From Acorus gramineus (taxonomy: Eukaryota; Streptophyta; Magnoliopsida; Acorales; Acoraceae): 64,000 nucleotides of DNA. This document shows positions 27,771-37,477 of the stretch, in pieces. Every line of letters begins with the position of its first letter. Position 1 is the first letter of the stretch. The DNA lies in the NCBI GenBank assembly GCA_030737835.1, contig CM060849.1, positions 23,482,074 through 23,546,073 on the forward strand, written 5' to 3'. A program made the position numbers and the translations under genes. Under the pieces are notes generated by a model, which had not been told where the DNA came from, made no database searches, and saw only the letters and a list, made by a program, of their open reading frames with translations.

Positions 27771-27970
27771 CATGGGATGTTTATGTCAGTTATCTACAAA
27801 AAAAATTTGAATCCCCTCCTTGTATGAGGAGTTAGAAATATTTGATAATGAAAGTGTATTCAATAGGAAAAATAGATATTTATTATAAAAATATATATAT
27901 TTATATTATATATTGTTTATTTTTGTTATTTGTATGATTAATCACAATCATAATATATTAGATTATGGAC

Positions 27971-28445
27971 AAATTCAAATAACCCCCGTAAACAATCTAA
28001 AATCCATATGACCCCCTTAAAACACCTATATTAGCTCAAATAACCCCTTGACTTCAACTTCCGTCGACAGAAGAGAAATATTATGTGAATTTTTTATTTG
28101 GTTAACCTTGGCTAAAAACACAGTATACCAAAAACTTTGTTCAATGCGTTAAAAATGTAAAAAATCATTTGTAAATGATGATTTTAACCATCCAGATAGA
28201 GTATTATAATCTATCTGGAGAGTAAAATCATTATTTATAGCGTATTTTTCACATTTTTTAACAAATTATAGGAAGTTTTTGGTATACTGTATTTTCAGTC
28301 AAAATTAACCATATGAAATATTTACAGAATATTCCTCATCTGTCAATAGAAATTTAACTCAGGGGGGTATTTGGATTTACATGATGTTTTCAAGTGGTTA
28401 TATGGATTTCAGGCTGTTTACATGGGTTTATTTAGATTTTTTTCA
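27971..28445. mobile_element. Foldback MITE, TAACCCC family, copy 1
   Basis: Nearly palindromic over its whole length: left TCAAATAACCCCCGTAAAC ... ATCCATATGACCCC, right the reverse of ATCCATATAACCAC ... GTAAACAGCC. The centre pairs CCAGATAGAGTATTATAATC with TATCTGG. Related copies are at 36151-36620 and 61598-62109. Confidence 0.75.
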
Positions 28446-28489
28446 TTATATTATTATTAAATTTTCAATATATGATATCTAAAAGAAAA

Positions 28490-29030
28490 AAGTCTGATCA
28501 GGCCATTAGGACGATATCGTTAAGGCAATTGCTTAGAGCCTTTTATATAGAGAGGGTCAATGAATCATTTGATCAATGAAATTTAAAAAATGAACGGTAA
28601 CCAATGAAATAAAAGGTGAATTAATCCCTCTCAACACATTTTAATATCCCTCATATCAAGTTTAAAATTTCTCCCCTCCCTACTAAATATCTTTAACAAT
28701 AATGACAATAGACATTTGAATTTCAATATTTTACTCTCCAACATCTCGCTCTCTCCTTCCCCTCATTTTTTTTCATTGTTTCTCTCCGATCAATCCATAT
28801 CTTGGTTGAATTATACAGTGTTTGAACTTTCTTTTAAATGTATTTTTCATATTTTTATAGTTTTCTCATTAAAAATTTATTGTTTTTATTGCTTTTATTA
28901 AGTCTATATGATGATGTAGAATATTTTAATTTAAATGATTATATAATATTTTATAATATTTGTAACTTAAAATAAAATGATGTGTAATATTCAATCATTT
29001 TAAAAAATTAAAATGGAGTGAATATTGTAG
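28490..29030. mobile_element. hAT-type MITE, diverged second copy
   Basis: It shares the inner sequence of the element at 17613-18114 in order: AAGGCAATTGCTTAGA, ATCCCTCTCAA, TTAATATCCCTC, TCATTAAAA, CTTAAAATAAAAT.ATGTGTAATATTC. The right terminus is worn away, so no target-site duplication is seen. Confidence 0.65.
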
Positions 29031-29331
29031 TGTATAAAAAATTAATTTTTTAAAAAATATGCACTGATTTATCTAGATATATATTTCACACACTTTTTAT
29101 ATTAGCATATATTTGATTAAGCAATAAGCATGTATATACTTGAGGAAAAATCAAAATGGTTTGGAACCAGACTGGGCCTGCACAAGGGGGACTAGTTGTA
29201 TCAATTTTTTGACATCATATTTTATTGTATGTTTGATTTTTGATGTTTATGTTAAATATGACATTTTCCTTCTATTCCTCTTGTTTACAATGTGTGTACG
29301 TGTGTGTGTCCTAACAGCCTAAATAGGCATT

Positions 29332-29620
29332 CATAGGGCAGGAGCATTCTTACGTAAAATTTTTTTTTTTTCAACTAAATTTCACATCAATATACCTCGT
29401 AGCGTCATATACTCATATTAACAAGTATATGCTTCATTAAAACTTTTTCATATTTTTATAATTAGATTCATGTAATTATAAAGTACATGCTTTATTTTTT
29501 ATAAGGCATGTAACTTATCAGATGGTGTATATGTTATTTTAAAAAAATAAAAAATGTGTGGAATGAAAATAAGATTGAAAAAAAGACTGTACGTTATATT
29601 TTCCTAGGGTACTTCTATAT
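29332..29620. mobile_element. Worn MITE related to the GATACACG family
   Basis: It contains the CATATACTCA, GTATATGCTTCATTA and GGTGTATATGTTATTTTAAA motifs shared with the copy at 44728-45010. Ends unclear. Confidence 0.4.
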
Positions 29621-29786
29621 TCTACATGAGGGATGCACATGATTTTATACATTCCTCTTTCCCCCTCCGACAATTGTTTTATTCATTCATACAATTTTTT
29701 CTCTTTTTGGCGTCTTTAATACATATCATATAATCCATTAATACAATTTTTAATTTGCTTGTTTATTAAAAAAAAATCGTAAAATA

Positions 29787-30115
29787 ACACATTAATATAT
29801 TTATGTGATAGAAGATCATATCTGTAGTCTTTTTTCAATTTTACTTTTTGGCTCGACAATGAATCCACTACATAAGAAATTTCTTTCGCGTAATGAGCTT
29901 GTTGGTTTTTTTCTTTTTCAGATGAATTCAATTTTCTTGAGTATTTATTTTGAATCATACGTTGATTGAATTTCTCTTGCCACTTTTTCGATAATAATTC
30001 AGACCATCTAGTCCGAGATAAATTGTATTGATAATGATCCCTTAACCAGTTTTTCCATGCATTTATTCTCGAAATAGGAAGTTTCTTAGGCCTTGATTTG
30101 GCATGAACTATTCTT
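29787..30115 (-). pseudogene. ycf1: Nuclear plastid DNA fragment: 3' part of ycf1 (TIC214)
   Basis: On the minus strand one open frame reads [57 protein letters not shown] and later [28 protein letters not shown]. This is the late part of plastid ycf1, which encodes a large inner-envelope protein. Homology stops after KYIN (about 29787), where the frame runs into unrelated sequence, and fades on the other side near 30115. About 325 bp in nuclear repeat DNA means a plastid-to-nucleus insertion (NUPT). The piece has stayed open, so it is either young or lucky; it is not expected to function. Confidence 0.85.
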
Positions 30116-30173
30116 GGTGTCCCAAAAAGGTCCTTGATTATGTGTGTTCCATATCATCATGAAATAATAGAGA

Positions 30174-31062
30174 TTCATAATGAGCGTGTCTATCCCCACC
30201 AAACGTTTACTTACCCCACCGATCGAAAAAAAAAACCGGTGTTTGGCTGTTCCCATCAATCCAAGTCGACCGAACTTAGTTGCCAATTCAAGTTTTGGAC
30301 GACCGGACCTGGTCTTTATTTTAGGTTTTGGACGACCGAACTTGATCGCCATTTCAGGTTTTGGGCGACTGAAATAGGTCGAACAGGATCCAGAACAATA
30401 TTTACCTATTCTTTGAAAAAAAAATATATTTTTGGGTTTATCCATCATATTCTACATTTATTCTTTTATCCAAACAACAGCTAAGGGACTGGAAAAATGC
30501 AAGTAGGTATATTTTCAATTAATTCAAATTTTTATAGAAAAATATTTTATTAGACAAATATATATTATTTTTAAACTTCATTTGAATTCGTAGTTAAGCG
30601 GAATCTTTGTTTGAAAAAAGAAAAAAAAAACATACCAGTTGATCCAAACACATTTTATATTTAGTTTTTAAAAATTTATCCATCATTTATGTAAAAAAAT
30701 TGTTCTTATGTTCTACATTTAATAATAATGATTGATTTTCTCTACATTACAACTCAGACTTGAAGTGGTATGACGGATCCAAGGAGGATACATGTTATGG
30801 GATTATGTTTCCAAGAAAAAAAATTATAAACTTTATTAAAAATTATGTTCGACCAAGTTTCGTCGCCTGAAACATGAAATGACGACCAAGTTAAGTCGTC
30901 CAAAATATGAAATGATGACCAAATTCAATCGCCAAAAATTTAAAATAACGATCAAATTTGGTCGACCTGACCGGATCGATAGGAATAGAAAAAACACTAT
31001 TTTTTTTTTCAATTGGTGGGGTAAGAGAAAGGATAGGTAGGACTAGATGTGCCCTTCATAAT
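30174..31062. mobile_element. Foldback element with 8-bp target-site duplication and 35-bp arrays in both arms
   Basis: TTCATAAT at 30174-30181 is repeated at 31055-31062. The 873-bp element (30182-31054) starts GAGCGTGTCTATCC; its right end, reverse complement, is GGGCACATCTAGTCC. Both arms then share CTTACCCCACC, A-run and (T)CGATC motifs. The left arm has about three 35-bp units (CGACCGAACTTGATCGCC ... TTTTGGA, 30267-30380). The right arm has about three units in reverse orientation (30843-30970). An 8-bp duplication suggests hAT. No transposase. Confidence 0.85.
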
Positions 31063-31458
31063 TCATTTAGAATTTGCAAAGCGCAGTGACTATATTCATG
31101 TCCAGATATACATGACGTATGAAATTGAATCAAGTAATGAGTACATTAACTATGGTGGACATACATATATTTGTTTTTATTACATTAGCTAGATTTGGCA
31201 TACATATTTGTGTTCCCTTTCTGCGACGAGGAGGCCGGCAGCAGGCAGGCCATCAAATTAAATAATAATAATAGAAAATTTTGATCATTTAATGATAGAA
31301 TAACATATTCTTTTATTATTAATTTGAAAACAACTTCATTGCTAATTGATCAGATTAACTTCACTGGATTTGGAATAATAGTTAAAAAAAAAAAAACAAT
31401 TTGTTTCGTGTTATTATTTTTTATGGATTCCGCTGCTTATTGATAATAATTCACTTTG

Positions 31459-31907
31459 GCTATTTGGGTGGAGTAATAAGAAAATAATAGATAAGAATAA
31501 GCATGGAATAGGAAAAAAAAATGTGTTTAGGTGCGGGGAATAAGATGGTATTTGGATGCCGGAATAACAAAGAATAAAGGGGTATAGTAATCCCCTATTT
31601 CCTATGGAATTAGTTTATTACAACAACAATCATAAGTGGGTTCCACAATTTTTTTTTTTCATTTTAAATCATTTGTCATCATCTCTTATACATCAATTGG
31701 TCACATGTCAAATTAACTTTTTACACTTTATTCACATTTTATTCTTCATCAACCAAACACTCCAACATTTTATTATTACGTTTTCTAACGAGAATAACTT
31801 AAAACACAACTAAATACAAAATCACTCATTCCATTGATAAAGTCAACAATTCCTGGAATAGATATAAACCCCAGAATAGCTTATGCTTCTATCCAAACGG
31901 GCCCTTA
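31459..31907. mobile_element. MITE, TTTGGGTAGAGGAATA family, copy 1
   Basis: Starts near GGCTATTTGGGTGGAGTAAT and ends CTATCCAAACGGGCCCTTA (inverted match). It shares TTTTTACACTTTATTCACAT, TTCTTCATCAACCAAA and GAATAACTxAAAACACAAC with the next copy. No coding capacity. Confidence 0.75.
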
Positions 31908-32341
31908 GGGGGGCATTTGGGTAGAGGAATAGGTGGAAATAGAGGAGAATAACAAAAAAAAAAAATGTGTTTGGGTAGAGAGAATAAGTGGTTATAGCTA
32001 TGCAGAGTTAGGGGAGAATAAACTGGTATTTGTATTCCAAGTTTCTCCATGAAATTGTGTTATTCTTCCATTGGTACACTTGTTAAATCACATGTCATCA
32101 CATCAAATCATCTATCATCACCTCTTATACATCGATGGGGCCCATATGTCAAATCAACTTTTTACACTTTATTCACATTTTATTCTTCATCAACCAAATA
32201 CTCCAACCATTATTATTGCATTTCCCAACAAGAATAACTGAAAACACAACCAAACAGAAAATCATTTATTCCATTGATAAAGTCCACAATTCCTATAATA
32301 GATATAAACTCTAACATATGTCTCTATTCAAACGGACCCTA
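31908..32341. mobile_element. MITE, same family, copy 2, directly adjoining copy 1
   Basis: Starts GGGGGGCATTTGGGTAGAGG and ends CTATTCAAACGGACCCTAG. Same orientation as copy 1 and abutting it. Reverse-oriented, more worn relatives lie at 26640-26780 and 45600-45960. Confidence 0.75.
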
Positions 32342-33176
32342 GAATTCAATTTTATCATTAATTCATTCCATGCTTTGGTTAGTCATTGACTTTTGTAGAT
32401 AGGAGGGTGTATTTTATTGAACGAGTATGTATTTTTAAAAAATAAATAAAAGCAAAGAGGACTGTAGACGAGCTGCACACAGAGCTAAACATATCATTTT
32501 TCAAAAAGAAAATGATACGTCCAATCTTGTCTACGACCCCTTCGTTCTGAACCCTACTCTTTCAAAACCAGTTGACCTCCCTCAAAGCGCATCACACTAA
32601 CACTGAAAGATGTGTTCCCCAATCCATGATGCATTGATATAATATACACTTGTCTGTTGAAATACATATTGTTATAAAAAAAAACAAAGTATATATTGAG
32701 ATACACTGGCATATTTTTTTTAAAAAAAATAAATAAATTTTATTCTCATACACTGTAATAACTTAGTGTAGGAGCCATTTTTTGAGCCAAATAACAATGC
32801 TCCACGTGTCCACGGTCCGTGATCCGAATAGCGAAGACCCACAATCCAGATAACGGATCCGACCCATCTATATCTGATGACTAGCATATCTCGGATCAAA
32901 ATCTGGGACCAAATCTTATATCATATATTTGATTTGAGACTATCAACTACTGATTCTTCAAGTCCCACCACCCCATCCCTCCAATATAAGAGAGATCCAC
33001 CGTCAATCTTAGAGCATTGATGGGGGGGGGGGGGGGTTTTCTACATGTCACCCCCACCCGACCATTAAACAGTAACCATCAAAAGAAGTAGAGCGGACAA
33101 ATTGTATAACCCATATTCGATTCGTCATTTTTTTTTATCCTTTTGCATAGTATGCACATAGTTTATTGACCGTTGA
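32342..33176. other. Repeat-derived spacer
   Basis: 32440-32770 carries worn GATACACG-family motifs. 32765-33060 is GC-richer (CCACGTGTCCACGGTCCGTG, a TATAAGAG-like box near 32985) and may be an old repeat end; not assignable. A G-run lies near 33024-33037. Confidence 0.35.
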
Positions 33177-33243
33177 TGATGCAGATGGAGATACAACTTA
33201 CAAGAAGAAATGATGCAGATGGAGATACAACTTACAAGAAGAA
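33177..33243 (+). repeat. Tandem duplication, 34 bp
   Basis: GATGCAGATGGAGATACAAC plus TTACAAGAAGAA is present twice in a row, without visible difference. Confidence 0.9.
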
Positions 33244-33253
33244 CTGAGCCTAA

Positions 33254-33501
33254 GGGTGCGTTTGGTTGCGCGATTACGCAGCATTTATAATTACAGGAAT
33301 CTGCGTTTGTAATCGTGCAACCAAACAGTTTTACTGTAGTAGCTTCCTGCACACAGATTTCAAATAAATAGTGTCAAAAAACTACGATTTAAAAAAAACT
33401 GAGAAAGTGAACTTCCTACATAATTAATTTTAAAATTTAAATTCCTGTATAACCAATTTTAAAATCCCTCAATTAAACGCAAGTGTATACGAAGCGCACC
33501 C
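33254..33501. mobile_element. Small MITE, GGGTGCGTTTGG ends
   Basis: Left end GGGTGCGTTTGGTTGCGCGA; right end, reverse complement, GGGTGCGCTTCG. Within the left part GGTTGCGCGATTACGCAG pairs with CTGCGTTTGTAATCGTGCAACC, a second hairpin. Confidence 0.6.
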
Positions 33502-36150
33502 TTTTTTTTTATTTTTTCTTAAAAAAAAAAAAAAAAAAAGAGCTGTGGCTTTGTCAACGTGAGCCGCCGCAGAGGTACACGTCGGCCTTGAGAAGTTGGC
33601 GAAGACGCGGTGTTTATGGGCCCACACATTTTGTGTCCTTGTTAAACTTCCACGTAAGCCACAGTCGTTCGTTTTCAATGTTCCTCCCGTCCTTTTGACC
33701 GCATGCCCAGTGGTGTTTGACCCTCCCGCACCTTTTTTTTTTTCTCCTCCTCCCATTAATAATTGAATACCGCCAACACTTTCTCATTCAGCCCTACAAT
33801 CAAGCAAATCTACTAAACTGCCATTTCCACTTGAAAAATTGGAAGAACTGATAAAGTAGGGATGAATTCATGTCCGTCAATTTAATTTTTTTTTTTTTTT
33901 TTATACAAAGGTCGATAAAGACATATAAATTTAAAACAAACAATAAATTGACACCTATACTTTTCAGTTCAAGAGGGTTTTTGTATAATATTTTTTTCCC
34001 TCTAATAAATAATAGAAAAGTCAATGTCATTTATTACTGACCTAAAATTATGGGAGACTGTCATAAACAAACATTGATGAAAGAAATGAATCACTATTGT
34101 ATTGTAAAAATAAAATAAAAGAAAAAATCTAATAACTAAAATTATGATTAATTTAGGTGATGATATTTAAATTTTTATGATTTTACACCTCTCAAAAAAA
34201 TTATGCATCTTACAATGGAAGTAGAGGGGGTTTATATAAGTGTGTGTTTATATATATATAAATTATTTTGTGATTGTTTTAGTGTAATATAATTAAAAGG
34301 AGGATTATTTTGAAAGTTTATCCGTGAAGAAAATAGTTAAAAAAAAAAAAACTGTTCATTTTTATATTTTTCACCTTCGTATTTAGAAAATTTTCTTTGA
34401 TGAATAACCATTTTTCAAAAATTTATAATTATCCACCACAATATAATATATCACTTAGAACGAAATATTTTGTATATAACAAAATCCTCAATGTTAAATC
34501 CTCACAACTATGCAAAGGCCTTGGAACAAACTGAAGTGTTCCAAGGCATTCATTGAAATTCTGCTTTTATTAATATTTTAATTAAATAAAGTTGACTTGG
34601 AACAAACTACATTTCTGTAGTACATAATGTTGTTAATCGTATATAATGTTATTAATCACAGGGTAAGCATGAACAAGATTCAATGATTAAGTCATTGATC
34701 CATTGGTTGTTTTATTTGAGAGAGCACGTGGAGCCGTGGACCCAAGTATAATTTCTTATGTCTGGTAGATTTTATTTTGTCAAAAGGTAGTTATATATGA
34801 TTAGTGTGTCCTATACTACTTTGTGTCATATTATAGAAAACTCACCTAATTAGTGACAAACCACTATAATGAAAACGCCTTAATTTTAACTTATATTTGG
34901 GAAAAAAAGATAATGTACAACTTAAACAAATTTATATAATCTAAGTGGCATGATATTATCCTCACAGCAAGTTGGTTTCCTTGATCAAGGGAATTCTTCT
35001 TCTTATTTTTTGCTTCAATGTTTTAAGGTTTATTGAATTGAAAAAATGGTCGGGTCACCGAATCTCTCGACTGTAACATTTTTAGTGAATCTTTGTATAA
35101 TTATCAAGTATTAATTTTAATATTTTTTTAGATTTTACGTAACAACATAACATGGTTTAATTTTATTATATAAAATATTAACTTTTTATAAGATTTTATG
35201 TTTGAACAAGTAATTAATCACAATCCTATGAATAAAAAAGATGTCAGTTTAATCAATCCATGACAGATTTTCAAAAACCATTGGTTCAATTAGTATGTTG
35301 ATTGAGTTTTATCGTTTTTTAATACAATCTGGTTCTAAAGATAAAACGAATCAGAATTCAAAATGAGTTCAATCAGCCTAGTTGGATCAAGTTTTAAAAC
35401 ATTGTTTTTAAATTGTATAAGAATGATGTATAGGCCGAAACAAAGAAGAATGCAAGTGACTCAAAAAAACACAAAAAAATGACTTTTTTAATTAGTTAAG
35501 AGAATCACATAACTCCATTGGATTTGATTTTAGGGTTGTGGCTGGATTTCAATGGAACCCAACTCAAAGTTTTCTTTATTGGAATAGAATGACATCAAGA
35601 TGATGGAAAAAAAAAAAACTCAAATTCTCAATTTGTAATTCAACATAAAATGATCAAATGATATCAAACATAAGTACATTCCTCCTCTTTTTGGGAAATA
35701 GATGCTCTAAATGATGAATGCCAAATGTAGCCTTGTGTTAGGATGGAAAATAGATAGATACCCAATCATTTTCTGTTTCATTATCATGATCCCCCATGAC
35801 AAGCTTATCATGCTGCAAGAGTTTGGTGGGTGGGTGCAATATTTTTCAGGGGATGTTGAAGATTAGCTGGGAAGTTGGATTCCGCATGAAAGAGATGCTG
35901 AGTTCCTTGACTTTAAAGACAATCCAATCTTTTTTTCTTTTTCTTTTTTTTTTAACTATGTGGATGAGAAGTTTCTCTTTCATTGAATGCATGTATTTTT
36001 ATATTTTTTATAATTAAATGTATACAGATATAATATAATAACACATTAAACCACCACATTGTATATGGGGTTGGGAATAATTACTCATTTGCTGTAAATG
36101 GGGTTATAAAATGTATAGAGTGTATCAATACATTTATTTTATATAACTAT
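33502..36150. other. Long AT-rich spacer
   Basis: No host gene seen. 33540-33730 has higher GC but no readable frame. (TA)n-like sequence is near 34250. T- and A-runs are common. The short open frames here have no domain signal. Confidence 0.4.
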
Positions 36151-36620
36151 GTGTAAACTGTTCGAAATCCATATAATCCTTCGACTTTTTCTAAAGTTCA
36201 TGTAACATCATGAAAATACATATATAAATCTAAATAGTCCCCTGAGTTAAATTTTCGTTGACAGATTAGGATTATTTTGTGAATATTCTGTCTGGTTAAC
36301 CTGATTGAAAATATAGAATACCAAGAACCCCTTTCATTGTGTTCAACTGCGAAAATTCATCTGTAAATGACAATTTTAATAATCTAGATTAGGTTTTATA
36401 ATCTATTTGAATGGGTAATTCGTCATTTACCGATGATTTTTTACATTTTAATAAATTGTAAGGGTTTTTATGATATATTGTTTTTTTTAGTTAAATGAAA
36501 TATTCATATACTATTCATCATTTGTTAATGAAATTTTAACTCAGGGGTCATTTGAATTTACATATTTATTTTCATTGTATGGATTTCAAACAGTTTACTA
36601 TAGTTTATTTAGATTTTTTA
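36151..36620. mobile_element. Foldback MITE, TAACCCC family, copy 2
   Basis: GTGTAAACTGTTCGAAATCC at the left mirrors GGATTTCAAACAGTTTAC at the right. Inner parts (CCTGAGTTAAATTTTCGTTGAC, given in part; TTAACTCAGGGG) match copies 1 and 3. The outer left end is truncated. Confidence 0.7.
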
Positions 36621-37322
36621 TGAATAACATCAAACAATTCATTAAAATATCATATTTCATCTTACATAAAAAAAAAAAATGTTATTATTTAAAACAAAAT
36701 AAAAAAGTCGATTGAAACCGTAAAAACAACTGTGAATTTCATCATTTTCTTAATTTAATTTCATTTACTAAATTTTCAAAATTTGAAAATGCAAACAAAC
36801 ATTCAAAAGAAACAGATAGGCATAGAGTGACATATCATGATATCAGAGACTGGACAAGGCCATCTCAGTCATTTCACATCTCCAGAAAAAAAAAAAAAAA
36901 ACTCCCCCCCCCCCCCCCCCTCATCTTCCCTTACAAGTAGCCAACTAAATTAAAAAAGTCACAAAATCACACTTCCACTCTCTCTCTCTCTCTCCCCCCA
37001 AAATCCCCCAAAAGTCTGACACTCTCAACCCCTCACAAAAACAGAAACTTAAAAACAGATCTCCACCCAAAAAACAAAACGGAAGTATCAAAAGAAGATC
37101 ACTTTTCCTCTCTCTTTCTTCTTCTCCCAAACTCAGAATCCAAAAAACCAAAGCTCAACAACCTCTCCTCCGCCACCCTCCGCCTCCCTCCGCCTCGTAT
37201 TAATAACTCAACATAAATATCCCAGACAACAGTCGGTTGTGAAAGCCTTTTTCGCATTAAATTCCCCCTCCTTTAATTCACCCATCCCAACCCCAAAATA
37301 AAATAAAATAAAATAAACAAAT
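36621..37322 (+). promoter_or_regulatory. Upstream region of the LRR kinase gene, with homopolymer and CT tracts
   Basis: An A-run and a C-run of about 18 (36903-36920) are followed by a (CT)n tract at 36978-36993 and pyrimidine-rich sequence to 37200, typical of plant 5' leaders (Y-patch). I see no confident TATA box, so the transcription start is open. Confidence 0.45.
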
Positions 37323-37443
37323 ATGGTAACAGTAGTAGCTGTAATTTAGATTTTATAGACTTCCCCTTGTATTTTTTTTTTTATTTTCTATGGAGCCCAA
37401 ACACAGAACCACAAGTAGAAGGAGGAGGTGGTGGTCTTGTTAA
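37323..37443 (+). promoter_or_regulatory. Upstream ORFs in the LRR kinase leader
   Basis: ATG at 37323 opens an 8-codon frame (MVTVVAVI, stop 37347-37349). ATG at 37390 opens a 17-codon frame (MEPKHRTTSRRRRWWSC, stop 37441-37443). The next ATG at 37444 follows that stop directly, is out of frame with the main start at 37478 and runs past it. If the leader starts upstream of 37323, all three would lower main-ORF translation. Confidence 0.45.
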
Positions 37444-37477
37444 ATGCGCCGTCCGATCCGTGCTCCCTCCTCCAATC

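Noticed and set aside
30086-30484. Open frames on both strands with FWTTE/FGRPK repeats
   Set aside because: They translate the 35-bp tandem array of the foldback element, not a gene.
33483-33756. Overlapping open frames on both strands in GC-richer DNA
   Set aside because: Begin or end in homopolymer runs and show no domain.
37367-37477. N-terminal extension of the LRR kinase
   Set aside because: Begins with a non-ATG codon; the first in-frame ATG at 37478 directly precedes the signal peptide.
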